From assembly GCA_964472545.1 (NCBI GenBank), contig CAYYNP010000011.1, positions 8,001 to 72,000 of the forward strand: a stretch of 64,000 bases of DNA, written 5' to 3'. Below, piece by piece: positions 45,562-54,048 of the stretch. The notes beneath the pieces were generated by a model. It worked only from the letters and a program-made list of their open reading frames with translations. It searched no databases and was not told the DNA's origin. A program made the position numbers and the translations under genes. The stretch is from CAYYNP01 sp964472545. Lineage in GTDB: Bacteria > Planctomycetota > Planctomycetia > Pirellulales > Thermoguttaceae. The stretch's first letter is position 1. Each line of letters starts with the position of its first letter.

Positions 45562-47712
45562 ATGAACCTTGCGGAGCCGTCGACGATGGCCGTCCGATCG
45601 AAACTTGGGGCAATGTGCGGCTTCTGCTTTGCCCTGTGGTGGACGTCTGCCACGTTGGCCCAGCCGGCGACGCCGTTTGAGGAGGAGCGATCCGCCGGCG
45701 CCGTCGCACCGATGCCGCCTCGTGGCGACACTCCCGACGGCTCCGAAACGTCTGAAGCGTCCGACTCGGACGATATCCTCGAGATGGATATCGAGCAACT
45801 CAGCCGTCTGGACGTGGTCGTACCGGCGATGGACGTGGAGGTCACGTCGGTCACGCGGACCGAGAGCACGGTGGGCCGGTCGGCGGCGGCGGTCTTTGTA
45901 ATCGACCAGGAGATGATCCGCCGCAGCGGCGCCCGCTGTATTCCCGAGGCGTTGCAGATGGCGCCGGGCTTGGAGGTCGCCCGGATCGATTCCAGCCGTT
46001 GGGCCGTCAGTGCGCGGGGCTTCAACAGTCGATTTGCCAACAAGCTGCTGGTGCAGATCGACGGTCGCTCGGTCTATACGCCGAATTTCTCCGGCGTGTT
46101 TTGGGAAGCGTTGGACGTAATGCTCGAGGACATCGAACGGATCGAAGTGATCCGCGGCCCCGGCGCCACGGTTTGGGGTTCCAACGCGGTCAACGGTGTG
46201 ATCAACATCATCACGAAGAAGGCCAAAGACACGCAGGGCTTGTTGCTCAGCGGCGGTGCGGGCAACGAGGAGCGGGGATTCACCGGGCTGCGCTACGGCG
46301 GCCGGCGCTCGAATGACCTGCAATGGCGCGTCTACACGAAGCAGTACGACCGGGATCGAGGCACCGTGCCCGGGGCCACGGCCGCGGACGATCATCGACT
46401 GGTGCAAAGCGGTTTTCGGGCCGATTGGACGCCCAACTGCTGCGATACGATCACCGTGCAGGGCGACTACTTCGTCGGCGATCAGGGGATGCGATATCCC
46501 GAGCAGCTTGGCGTCGCGCCCTATTCGCGCGTGGTGGACGAAGACGTGAGGCTCTCCGGCGGCAACGTCCTGATGCGTTGGGATCGCGACCAGGGCGACG
46601 GCCGGAGTTGGGCGTTGCAGTGCTACTACAATCGGTTCTCGCGAGAACTCAGCGTGCTGGAGGAAAGCCTCGACACGATCGACGTCGATTTCCAGCAGCA
46701 GATTCCCGTGGCCGCCCGCCACAAACTGATCTACGGCGGCGGCTACCGCTACCATACGGATCACTTACCCGGCGGGTTTTCGGTCCGCTTCGACCCCGAC
46801 CGCCGCGACACGAATCTGTTCAGCTACTTCGTACAGGACGAAATCACGCTCAGCGAAGAGCGGCTGTTTCTCACCGTAGGCTCGAAGTTCGAGCATAGCA
46901 GCTACACGCCGTTCGAGTACCAGCCCAGCGCCCGGCTGTTGTTCAGTCCCGATCCGCGCCGTGCGGTCTGGGGGGCCGTTTCGCGGGCCGTGCGGTCGCC
47001 AGCTCGGGCGGACGACGATATGCGCAACCGCATCCGCAACATCCCACTCGGGCCTCCGCCGGCTCCGCCGATGTACGTGCAACTGACCGGCGACCGCTCG
47101 ATCGAATCGGAAGACATGCTGGCCTTCGAGGCCGGCTATCGGGCCCAGCCCACCGACCGCTTCTCTTGGGACGTGGCCTTGTTCTTCAATCGTTACGAGG
47201 ACCTCGTGGTCTTCGTCCCCAACGCGGTCTTTCCTACGCCGCCTCCGCCGCTGATCTGGACGTGGGACGCGATGAATGCCATGAGGGGCGACACTTACGG
47301 CGGGGAGCTTACGGCCACGTTGGCGATCAACCCTTGTTGGCGAGTGACCGGATCGTACAGCTTTCTGCGAATGGCGCTCCAGACCGATCCGGGGATCGAT
47401 CCGGCGCTGGAGGCGCCCGAAGAGGCCAGCCCTCGCAATCGGGTCTATCTCCGTTCGTCTTGGGATCTGGTCCATAATCTGGAGTTTGACCTGACGCTAC
47501 GCTACGTCGACAGCATCGTCGTCCAGCGCAACCCCTTCGCCAGCTACATCACGATGGACGTACGGCTGGGATGGCGCCCCAGCGACCACTTCGAGATGGC
47601 CGTGGTCGGACAGAACCTTCTTGACGGCCACCACTACGAGTTCTTCGGCCAGGACGCGCTCGCCACACAGGTCGATCGTGGGGCGTACGGGATGGTCACC
47701 TGGCGCTATTGA
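45562..47712 (+). CDS. TonB-dependent outer-membrane receptor
   Basis: 716 residues. Signal peptide ends near ATLAQP. An acidic Asp/Glu/Ser linker (SETSEASDSDDILEMDIEQL) resembles a TonB-box region. The plug domain follows (VTRTESTVGRSAAAVFVIDQEMIRRSG, VSARGFNSRFANKLLVQIDG, RIEVIRGPGATVWGSNAVNGVINI). The rest is a beta-barrel ending in GMVTWRY with the usual C-terminal aromatic. Takes up a substrate such as a siderophore or vitamin. No TonB/ExbB/ExbD or ABC genes are adjacent. The ATG at 45562 has a weak Shine-Dalgarno; a second ATG lies at 45586. Confidence 0.9.
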   Translation: MNLAEPSTMAVRSKLGAMCGFCFALWWTSATLAQPATPFEEERSAGAVAPMPPRGDTPDGSETSEASDSDDILEMDIEQLSRLDVVVPAMDVEVTSVTRTESTVGRSAAAVFVIDQEMIRRSGARCIPEALQMAPGLEVARIDSSRWAVSARGFNSRFANKLLVQIDGRSVYTPNFSGVFWEALDVMLEDIERIEVIRGPGATVWGSNAVNGVINIITKKAKDTQGLLLSGGAGNEERGFTGLRYGGRRSNDLQWRVYTKQYDRDRGTVPGATAADDHRLVQSGFRADWTPNCCDTITVQGDYFVGDQGMRYPEQLGVAPYSRVVDEDVRLSGGNVLMRWDRDQGDGRSWALQCYYNRFSRELSVLEESLDTIDVDFQQQIPVAARHKLIYGGGYRYHTDHLPGGFSVRFDPDRRDTNLFSYFVQDEITLSEERLFLTVGSKFEHSSYTPFEYQPSARLLFSPDPRRAVWGAVSRAVRSPARADDDMRNRIRNIPLGPPPAPPMYVQLTGDRSIESEDMLAFEAGYRAQPTDRFSWDVALFFNRYEDLVVFVPNAVFPTPPPPLIWTWDAMNAMRGDTYGGELTATLAINPCWRVTGSYSFLRMALQTDPGIDPALEAPEEASPRNRVYLRSSWDLVHNLEFDLTLRYVDSIVVQRNPFASYITMDVRLGWRPSDHFEMAVVGQNLLDGHHYEFFGQDALATQVDRGAYGMVTWRY

Positions 47713-47734
47713 GGCCAAGCGGGAGTTGATAGTG

Positions 47735-47810
47735 CTTGCACGGCGCATAGTAGGCGTCTCGCTCCGCGAGACGGGCCACATCTCGCGGAGCGAGATGGCT
47801 ACTGTGCAAG
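47735..47810. repeat. Imperfect palindrome after the TonB receptor gene
   Basis: Outer arms CTTGCAC and GTGCAAG enclose inner arms built on TCTCGCTCCGCGAGA and TCTCGCGGAGCGAGA. About 76 nt, located between the convergent receptor and NusG-like genes. Likely a dispersed repeat that can serve as a terminator. Confidence 0.75.
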
Positions 47811-47826
47811 TACCACGCTCTTCCGT

Positions 47827-48384
47827 CTAATCGATAGGCTCGAGCATGAAATCGTCGATCGCCACCGACGCGCCTTGCTGCAGGAAGTTCACCGCGACCA
47901 ACAACCGGCAGTCGCCGCGACGCGAGAGCACCGTCCCTTCCAGGCCGATCATCGATCCCCCTTTGACGCGAACCCGCCGGCCCGGCTGAAGCCGGCGCTC
48001 GACCGTCAACGGCGCATCGGCGACAATCAGACGGCGAATCTGCCCGAGATCGTGTACCAACGCGTCTTGGGCCTCGACCGGCAGAATGCGGGAGATCCGG
48101 TTGGTCTTCAGCGCCCGCAGCCGTTCCTCCTCCGACCCGAAGAGGAACACGTAGCCGGCGAACAGCGGGATGTGCGACTGGACCCGCTTGCCCCGGATCA
48201 GGTGGTCTCGGGGGATCAACGGCAAGAAGAACGGGACCTCGAACTTCACCAGTTCCCTCGCCAATGCCTTCTCCTGCCGCGCCTTGGTGTAGATCACCTG
48301 CCACGACCGCTGCGATGGCCCCAAGGGCGGCTCTTCGAGCAGGTCTGCGGGGAACACGCTCGTTTCGGCGGGGTGGATCGGCAT
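47827..48384 (-). CDS. NusG-family transcription elongation factor paralogue (RfaH/UpxY-like)
   Basis: 185 residues from the ATG at 48384 (AAAGGA upstream). NGN domain: WQVIYTKARQEKALARELVKF, PLFAGYVFLFG. C-terminal KOW domain: GRRVRVKGGSMIGLEGTVLSRRGDCRLLVAV. Specialised NusG paralogues often control surface-polysaccharide or other long operons. Here it lies 40 nt downstream of purF on the same strand, an unusual place. The main nusG is normally next to ribosomal protein genes, so this is probably a paralogue. Confidence 0.88.
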   Translation of the reverse strand: MPIHPAETSVFPADLLEEPPLGPSQRSWQVIYTKARQEKALARELVKFEVPFFLPLIPRDHLIRGKRVQSHIPLFAGYVFLFGSEEERLRALKTNRISRILPVEAQDALVHDLGQIRRLIVADAPLTVERRLQPGRRVRVKGGSMIGLEGTVLSRRGDCRLLVAVNFLQQGASVAIDDFMLEPID

Positions 48385-48424
48385 CGCGGAATCCTTTCGG
48401 CGCGGCAGGCAACTTCTCGGGTGT

Positions 48425-50002
48425 CTACTGCCCGCTGCGGGCGGCTTCGTACGTCCGGCCGTCGACCTGATTGCGGTAGTTTTCCGCGGCAATCTCGGCC
48501 AATTTCCGACCGCAGGGAGTAGGATATTGCCCGGTGATGCAAGCCCGGCAGAGACTCTCCGGCTCGAACCCGATCGCCCGAGCGACCGATTCGACCGGCA
48601 GATAGCGGAGCGAGTCGGCCTCCAGCGCCGTGGCCATCTCGCGCTCGGTCTGTTCGGTCGGCGTTTGGCCTTTGAGGAACTGTGGGGCGAAGAGTTCGCC
48701 GATGGTCGACATATCGATGCCGTAGAAGCAGGGCGAGACGATCGGCGGGCACGCCACCCGAACGTGGATCTCCTTCGGCATGCCGAGATGGCGGATGCGC
48801 TGCACCAACGCCCGCAACGTGGTGCCGCGAACGATCGAATCCTCGACCAGCAGGACTCGCTTGCCTTCGAGAACTTCTCCCAGCGGCGTGTACTTCGTCT
48901 CGGCCTTGCGTTTGCGATTTCCGCTGCCTTCGATAAACGTTCGCCCCGTGTAGCGGTTGCGAATCAGGCCCTCGACGCTGGGGATCTTCAACGCGAAGGC
49001 CATCGCATCGGCGGCCGCCTTGCTGGTGTCGGGGACGGGCACCACGACGGTGTCTTCGTCGATCGGCACGGTTTCCAGCCGGGCCAGTTCCTCGCCCAAC
49101 GCCTTGCGGGAAAGGTAAACGCTACGTCCGTCCAGCGTGCTGGCGACGTTCGAGAAGTAGACCCACTCGAAGAAACAGTGGGCCCTGCCCGACGTGGGGG
49201 CGAAACTGCGAAACTCCAGCCGCCCGTCGGTGACGATCGCCGCCTGGCCCGGCGGCAACGACTTGATGCTCTCCGGCGCGAACCCCAGGTTCAACAAGGC
49301 CACGCTCTCGCTGGCCGCGGCAAACAGCGGCCCCTCGAGCGCGTAGCTCAGCGGCTTGATGCCCAGCGGATCTCGGGCGACGAGCATATCGCCCAGCGCG
49401 TCGAGAAACACCAGGCTATAGGCTCCGTCGAACGACTCGCCCAACTCGCGGCAGACGTCCAACAGCGGCCGGCGGCGGTCGACCGACAGAGCCCTGCACA
49501 GTTCGTGCATGATGATCTCGGTGTCGGTCTCTCGCGAGAGGTAATTGTCGTTGTCGCCGAGAAGCCGCTTTCGCAAGTCGACGTAGTTGGCCAACTGGCC
49601 GTTGAAGCCGAAGCTGAACCACTTGTGCTTCTTGATATGGTGCCGCTCGAACGGCTGGGCGTAGCTGCGGTCGTCCCGGCCACAGGTGGCATAGCGGACG
49701 TGGCCGATCGCCGCCCGGCCCGTATACTCCTGCATCAACGCCTCGCACTTCGCCCTATGGCTCAGCCGAAACACGGCGTTGACGCTGCCGATATCCTTAT
49801 GCGTATCGATCAACTGCCGCCGGGCCGGGTCGTAGCTGGTCATGCCGGCCGAAAGCTGGCCGCGGTTCTGGATGTCCAGCAGCATCCGCGGCATCAACCG
49901 CGACACCTCTTCCGGCCCCTGCGCGGGGCACAAAGGGCTGGTCCCCCGATTGGGCAGGTGGTAGATCGCCGCTACGCCGCATTCGTCTCGGATTTCGCTC
50001 AT
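48425..50002 (-). CDS. purF: Amidophosphoribosyltransferase (first step of purine synthesis)
   Basis: 525 residues. Class II glutamine amidotransferase domain with catalytic Cys near residue 8 (RDECGVAAIY), and a C-terminal phosphoribosyltransferase domain with the PRPP loop VLLVEDSIVRGTT. Cysteines expected for a structural Fe-S cluster are present (RAHCFFEWVYFS, ACPPIVSPC, CRACITGQYPT), as in the Bacillus-type enzyme. If the seven residues before Cys8 are removed, it follows the usual propeptide pattern. Cytoplasmic. Precedes the NusG-like gene. Confidence 0.95.
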   Translation of the reverse strand: MSEIRDECGVAAIYHLPNRGTSPLCPAQGPEEVSRLMPRMLLDIQNRGQLSAGMTSYDPARRQLIDTHKDIGSVNAVFRLSHRAKCEALMQEYTGRAAIGHVRYATCGRDDRSYAQPFERHHIKKHKWFSFGFNGQLANYVDLRKRLLGDNDNYLSRETDTEIIMHELCRALSVDRRRPLLDVCRELGESFDGAYSLVFLDALGDMLVARDPLGIKPLSYALEGPLFAAASESVALLNLGFAPESIKSLPPGQAAIVTDGRLEFRSFAPTSGRAHCFFEWVYFSNVASTLDGRSVYLSRKALGEELARLETVPIDEDTVVVPVPDTSKAAADAMAFALKIPSVEGLIRNRYTGRTFIEGSGNRKRKAETKYTPLGEVLEGKRVLLVEDSIVRGTTLRALVQRIRHLGMPKEIHVRVACPPIVSPCFYGIDMSTIGELFAPQFLKGQTPTEQTEREMATALEADSLRYLPVESVARAIGFEPESLCRACITGQYPTPCGRKLAEIAAENYRNQVDGRTYEAARSGQ

Positions 50003-50343
50003 AGGTCACGGGCGCTGACGTAGTGGAAGCCGGAACTTCAAGGAGGCAACGGGCGCGGCCGCCGGCAGGAACCGCCCGAAGTGCGCGGTAGCGACCGCAA
50101 CACCTCCGTGCGGCGGCTCATTCGCGACAACTCTATCCATTCTAGATCCCCACGTGGGTTCCGACAACGGGGCACCGCGGCCGGCACCTTTTCGGCCGCC
50201 ACAGCTTGCGTTATCATCGAGTCTTGCCCACCGCAGAAGACTCGTGTGCCCCCCCGCGATGATGGGCAACTCGGCAACCTTCGGCCCACAACGCTGCCCA
50301 CCGCGTACTGCCTACTGTCTACTGCTTACCGCCCACTCCTCCC
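50003..50343. other. Intergenic region, 341 nt, divergent purF and proB
   Basis: Two promoters expected. The only clear structure is the heptamer repeat at 50306-50333 directly before proB. Confidence 0.5.
50306..50333 (+). repeat. Four heptamer repeats just before proB
   Basis: TACTGCC, TACTGTC, TACTGCT, TACCGCC in tandem, ending 10 nt before the ATG. They take the place of a recognisable Shine-Dalgarno. Confidence 0.7.
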
Positions 50344-51498
50344 ATGCCTGATCTCCTCCGCCAAGAAATCGCCGCCACCGCCACCACGATCGTGGTGAAA
50401 GTCGGCACGCGCGTGCTCGCCCACGACGACGGACGGCTCGACCCGGTGCAGATCGAGCGGCTGGCCGAACAGGTCCATCGAGTGTTGGCCAGCGGCCGGA
50501 AAGTCGTGCTGGTCAGTTCCGGTGCGGTCGGAGCGGGCATGGGCCGGCTGGGACTTTCGCACCGGCCGGACGACCTGGCGACGCTTCAGGCGGTGGCGGC
50601 CGTCGGCCAAAGCGCGTTGGTCGAAGCCTACGAGCGGACGCTGCGAACGCACGGCCACCACGTTGCCCAGGTGTTGTTGACCGCCGACGGTCTCGAACAT
50701 CGCACGCAGTATCTCAACGCGCGAAACACGCTGCTGGCGCTTCTGGAACTCCCGGCCGTGCCGGTGATCAACGAAAATGACACGGTGGCGGTCGACGAGC
50801 TGCAGACCACCTTCGGCGATAACGACCGGCTGGCGGCGATCGTCACCAACCTGATTCAGGCCCCGCTGCTGGTGTTGCTTTCCGACGTCGAAGGACTCTA
50901 CGACGGCGACCCGGCCGAGCCCGACAGCCGCCTGGTGCCGGTGGTGCATCGCGTGGACGACTCGATTCTCGCTCTGGCCGAGGTCGACAACGGCGGCATC
51001 GAGCCGGGGGGCCTCAGCAAAGGGGGCATGGCCAGCAAGCTGGGGGCGGCGCGGTTGGCCGCCGCGGCCGGCGAGAACGTGATCATCGCCGGCGGCCACG
51101 TCCCCAACGTGCTGGGGAAGATCGTCGCCGGGGAGCCCGTCGGCACGTTGGTTCTTGCCGAAGGACAGACGGTTGCCGCACGCAAGCGATGGATCGGCCT
51201 GACCGTGCAACCCCGCGGCCGGCTGCTGTTGGACGCCGGCGCCCGCCGGGCCGTCGAGCACGACGGCCGCAGCCTGTTGCCGATCGGCATCACGGCCGCC
51301 GAAGGCGATTTCAGCAAAGGCGACGTGCTCGCGCTGTGCGACGCCGACGGTAACGAGTTCGCCCGCGGGTTGACCAACTACGCCTCGGCCGACGTGCAGC
51401 GGATCATCGGCCTGCGGACCGACCGCATTGCCGCCGCGTTGGGGCACTGCCCTTACGACGAAGTGATCCATCGCGACAATCTGCTGGTGACGCGGTAG
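50344..51498 (+). CDS. proB: Glutamate 5-kinase with PUA domain
   Basis: 384 residues. Phosphorylates glutamate in proline synthesis. Amino-acid-kinase domain with TIVVKVGTRVL, VVLVSSGAVGAGM, VPVINENDTVAVDE, FGDNDRLAAIVTNLIQAPLLVLLSDVEGLYDGDP and GGLSKGGMASKLGAARLAAAAG. A C-terminal PUA domain (about 285-370) is as in full-length bacterial enzymes. proA is not adjacent. No obvious Shine-Dalgarno; the heptamer repeat is immediately upstream. Confidence 0.95.
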   Translation: MPDLLRQEIAATATTIVVKVGTRVLAHDDGRLDPVQIERLAEQVHRVLASGRKVVLVSSGAVGAGMGRLGLSHRPDDLATLQAVAAVGQSALVEAYERTLRTHGHHVAQVLLTADGLEHRTQYLNARNTLLALLELPAVPVINENDTVAVDELQTTFGDNDRLAAIVTNLIQAPLLVLLSDVEGLYDGDPAEPDSRLVPVVHRVDDSILALAEVDNGGIEPGGLSKGGMASKLGAARLAAAAGENVIIAGGHVPNVLGKIVAGEPVGTLVLAEGQTVAARKRWIGLTVQPRGRLLLDAGARRAVEHDGRSLLPIGITAAEGDFSKGDVLALCDADGNEFARGLTNYASADVQRIIGLRTDRIAAALGHCPYDEVIHRDNLLVTR

Positions 51499-51524
51499 AA
51501 CGGCCAGAGTTGGCTACAATCGAT

Positions 51525-51640
51525 GGGTGGCTGGGGTCGGAGCACGAGGAACGAGTGCGGAGCCCCCAGATGCTTCACGTCTTCAACGACACAACCTGGG
51601 GGCTCGGTGCTCGTCCCTCGCACCTCGACCCCAGCCACCC
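51525..51640. repeat. Large imperfect palindrome after proB
   Basis: Left arm from 51525 (GGGTGGCTGGGGTCGG...) matches the complement of the right arm ending at 51640 (...CGACCCCAGCCACCC) over about 45 nt with several mismatches. The GGGTGGCTGGGG lead is shared with 17326, 29154, 59548 and 62255. Located between convergent proB and the small hypothetical gene. Confidence 0.85.
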
Positions 51641-51677
51641 GTCGCTGTGTGCGTGCCATTCGATGCCGATACGCCGA

Positions 51678-52085
51678 CTAGAACCCAAACCACCGCCGCG
51701 GCTTTGGTGGCGGGAGGGCAATCCGCCGGCAGATCTCCATCAACTGCGATAGGGGCAGCGTGGGAATCGCGTCTCGTGAATGGCCTATCGTGTCGCGCAC
51801 CGAGGCTTCAGCCCGCCCTGAGCGGCCGACAAACCACCCATGGAACCAATGCACCAGCAAGCCGCGCAGTTCCTCTTGGTGTGACGGCACTTCCTCGCTT
51901 GCCTGAAACGTGATTCCGTGCTCGTGGTCGCAAGCGATAGTCAGCAGTCGTCCTTCTCCGTCGTAGTACTTGTCGGCGGGGCCAAGGTAGTCTGCTTCCA
52001 GATGATATGCCGCCGCTTCGACCGAGGCGTAGATCTCCACGCCGCAACCGTCGGTCTCGTAGAGGATGATCGGTGGCGTGATCAC
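51678..52085 (-). CDS. Small hypothetical protein, 135 aa, GTG start
   Basis: GTG at 52085 with CGGAG upstream. The sequence opens ITPPIILYETDGCGVEIY and contains YDGEGRLLTIACDHEHGITF, resembling small planctomycete proteins sometimes grouped with immunity-type folds; that likeness is impressionistic. The C-terminus has IPTLPLSQLMEICRRIALPPPKPRRWF. No signal peptide or membrane helix. It follows the isomerase/epimerase gene by 44 nt and may be co-transcribed. Confidence 0.6.
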   Translation of the reverse strand: MITPPIILYETDGCGVEIYASVEAAAYHLEADYLGPADKYYDGEGRLLTIACDHEHGITFQASEEVPSHQEELRGLLVHWFHGWFVGRSGRAEASVRDTIGHSRDAIPTLPLSQLMEICRRIALPPPKPRRWFGF

Positions 52086-52129
52086 GGTGTGCGCACTCCG
52101 ATGACGGCGCGTGCGTGTCCGCGTTTTCC

Positions 52130-52957
52130 CTACGACTCGGCCAACTCCGCCAAACACCGCTGCATATACTCGATACTCTCGCGGGCCAGCCGCTCGATGC
52201 CGGGGGTGTAGTCGAAAACCTCGACCGAGACCCAGCCCGGGTAGTCGGCCTCGCCGAGCGCGCGAAGGATCGGGCGGAAGTCCAACTCGCCGAAGCCGGG
52301 GCCTTGCAGGTTGGCGTCGTTGGCGTGGAAGTGGGCCAGCATGGCGTGGTTCGCGGCGATCAACTCGGGGATCGACGCCGTTTCGGTGACCATCGCCTTG
52401 CAATCGAGGTGCAGCCGGACCTGCGGCGAGGCGATCATCTCGGCCAACTCGACCGCGTCGTCGGTGGTCACCATGAACGTCGTTTCGGCCGGCCCCAGCG
52501 GCTCCAGGGCAACCACCACGTCCGTCTGTTCCAGCGCCGGCACGGCCGCTTGGAAGACCTCGGCCGCGTAGCGCATCGCTTCGTCGCGACTTACGCCCGG
52601 CAGCAGGTTCCGCTGCTGGGGCGAGCCGCAGACCATCACCTTGCCGCCCAAGTCGGCACACAGCCGGGCCAACTCGCCGAGGTAGTCGACCGTCTGCTTT
52701 CGCACGTCGGCCTCGGGGCTGGTCAGATAGAATCCTTCGGTTTTGGCCAGCAGCCAGTGCAGCCCCACGACCTCCAGCCCGGCCGCGTCGGCTTGGCGGC
52801 GAACCTCGGCCCGTTTCGCCGCGGAGATATCGGTGGCGTAGTCGGAGATCGTAAACGGGGCGATTTCGATCCCCGTATATCCGCACTCCGCCGCAGAGGC
52901 GAACGCCCGATCGAACGGCCAATCTTGGAAGGTCTCGTTGCAGACGGCGAATTTCAT
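52130..52957 (-). CDS. Sugar-phosphate isomerase/epimerase family TIM-barrel protein
   Basis: 275 residues, xylose-isomerase-like (AP endonuclease 2 family) barrel: KFAVCNETFQDW, GYTGIEIAPFTISDY, LHWLLAKTEGFYL, VVVALEPLGPAETTFM, VRLHLDCKAM, LAHFHANDANLQGPGFGELDF, WVSVEVFDYTPG. The Glu/Asp/His set fits a divalent-metal site. Substrate unknown; the family includes sugar and inositol isomerases. Shine-Dalgarno AGGGAGAG. 20 nt after the methyltransferase stop; likely one operon. Confidence 0.88.
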   Translation of the reverse strand: MKFAVCNETFQDWPFDRAFASAAECGYTGIEIAPFTISDYATDISAAKRAEVRRQADAAGLEVVGLHWLLAKTEGFYLTSPEADVRKQTVDYLGELARLCADLGGKVMVCGSPQQRNLLPGVSRDEAMRYAAEVFQAAVPALEQTDVVVALEPLGPAETTFMVTTDDAVELAEMIASPQVRLHLDCKAMVTETASIPELIAANHAMLAHFHANDANLQGPGFGELDFRPILRALGEADYPGWVSVEVFDYTPGIERLARESIEYMQRCLAELAES

Positions 52958-52977
52958 CGTTTCTCTCTCCCTGGCGG

Positions 52978-53922
52978 TCAGTGAAGCGGCAACTCCTGCT
53001 GCCCACGGGCGGGGGCGCGCTTCGAGCGTTTGCGTTTAGGGGTCTTATGGCGGTTGTCGAGTCGGCGGCCGTTGGCGGTGGTCGGCGCGCTGACCAGCGG
53101 CTCCGGGGCGCCGTCGAGCGGATCGCCCGGCGTGATCCCCCCCAGCCGCTTGCGAACTTGCTGGGCGTACTGCTTGGACAACTCGAACCCAAGATACCGC
53201 CGCTGGAGCTTCTTGGCCACGGTCAGCGTCGTGCCGCTGCCGGCAAACGGATCGAGGACCGCCTCGCCCTCGTTGCTGCACGCGCGGACAATCCGCCCCA
53301 GCAGTTGCTCGGGCATCTGGCAGCCATGCCAGCCTTTGCGCTCCTTGAACGTGCCGCAGACACGGGGGAAATACCACGTATCCTCATCGGCCGCAAACCC
53401 TTTGGGCAAATCCTGCGGTCGCAGGATCCACGTGTCGTCGGGCAGGCGGCCTTTGGGATTGGCCCGTTTGTCGCCGTAGACCAACTGCCGGGCCGACGGC
53501 ACGCGGATGGCGTCGAGATTGAATGTGAACGCCTCCGGATCTTTCACCATATGGAACAGGTGGGCGTGCGACCGGCTGAACTTCGCTTTGCAGTTGACCC
53601 CGAACGTGTAATACCACACGACCCAACTGCGGCACGTCAAGCCGTGCTCCTGCTGCAACATCACCTTCAGTTCGGCCGCGTACTCGTCGCCGATCGCCAG
53701 CCAAAAGGTCCCGTCCGGCTTCAGCACGCGAACCACCTGGGCGGTCCATTCGCGACTCCAATCGAGGTACTTCTCCGCCTCGATCCGGTCGTCGTACTCG
53801 TCGTATTCGTAGCCGATGTTGAACGGCGGATCGGCAAAAACCAGATCGATCGCCCCGTCGTCGATCTTCTTCATCCCGGCGATGCAGTCTTTGTTCTGTA
53901 GTGTGTCGATGCGAGGTGGCAC
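52978..53922 (-). CDS. Beta-class DNA methyltransferase (N4-cytosine or N6-adenine)
   Basis: 314 residues from a GTG at 53922 (GGAG 9 nt upstream; reads on as PPRIDTLQNKDCIAG). Catalytic motif IV FADPPFNIGYEYDEYDD near residue 35 precedes the SAM-binding motif DPFAGSGTTLTVAKKL near 245, which is the beta-class order. Between them: RVLKPDGTFWLAIGDEYAAE. The C-terminus is Lys/Arg-rich. No restriction endonuclease or specificity gene is next to it, so it is probably a solitary (regulatory or orphan) methyltransferase. Target site unknown. Confidence 0.88.
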   Translation of the reverse strand: MPPRIDTLQNKDCIAGMKKIDDGAIDLVFADPPFNIGYEYDEYDDRIEAEKYLDWSREWTAQVVRVLKPDGTFWLAIGDEYAAELKVMLQQEHGLTCRSWVVWYYTFGVNCKAKFSRSHAHLFHMVKDPEAFTFNLDAIRVPSARQLVYGDKRANPKGRLPDDTWILRPQDLPKGFAADEDTWYFPRVCGTFKERKGWHGCQMPEQLLGRIVRACSNEGEAVLDPFAGSGTTLTVAKKLQRRYLGFELSKQYAQQVRKRLGGITPGDPLDGAPEPLVSAPTTANGRRLDNRHKTPKRKRSKRAPARGQQELPLH

Positions 53923-54048
53923 GGTGTGGTCACTCCTTGGCGGCCGTTGCCGCCGGTCTTCCGTGGTCGCAGAGTTCCGATTCCATTGGTGCGGTCCTGG
54001 TGGCCGCAGCCGTTCGCAGTATACTGGTGATGGGGCCTTGGAGAAACC

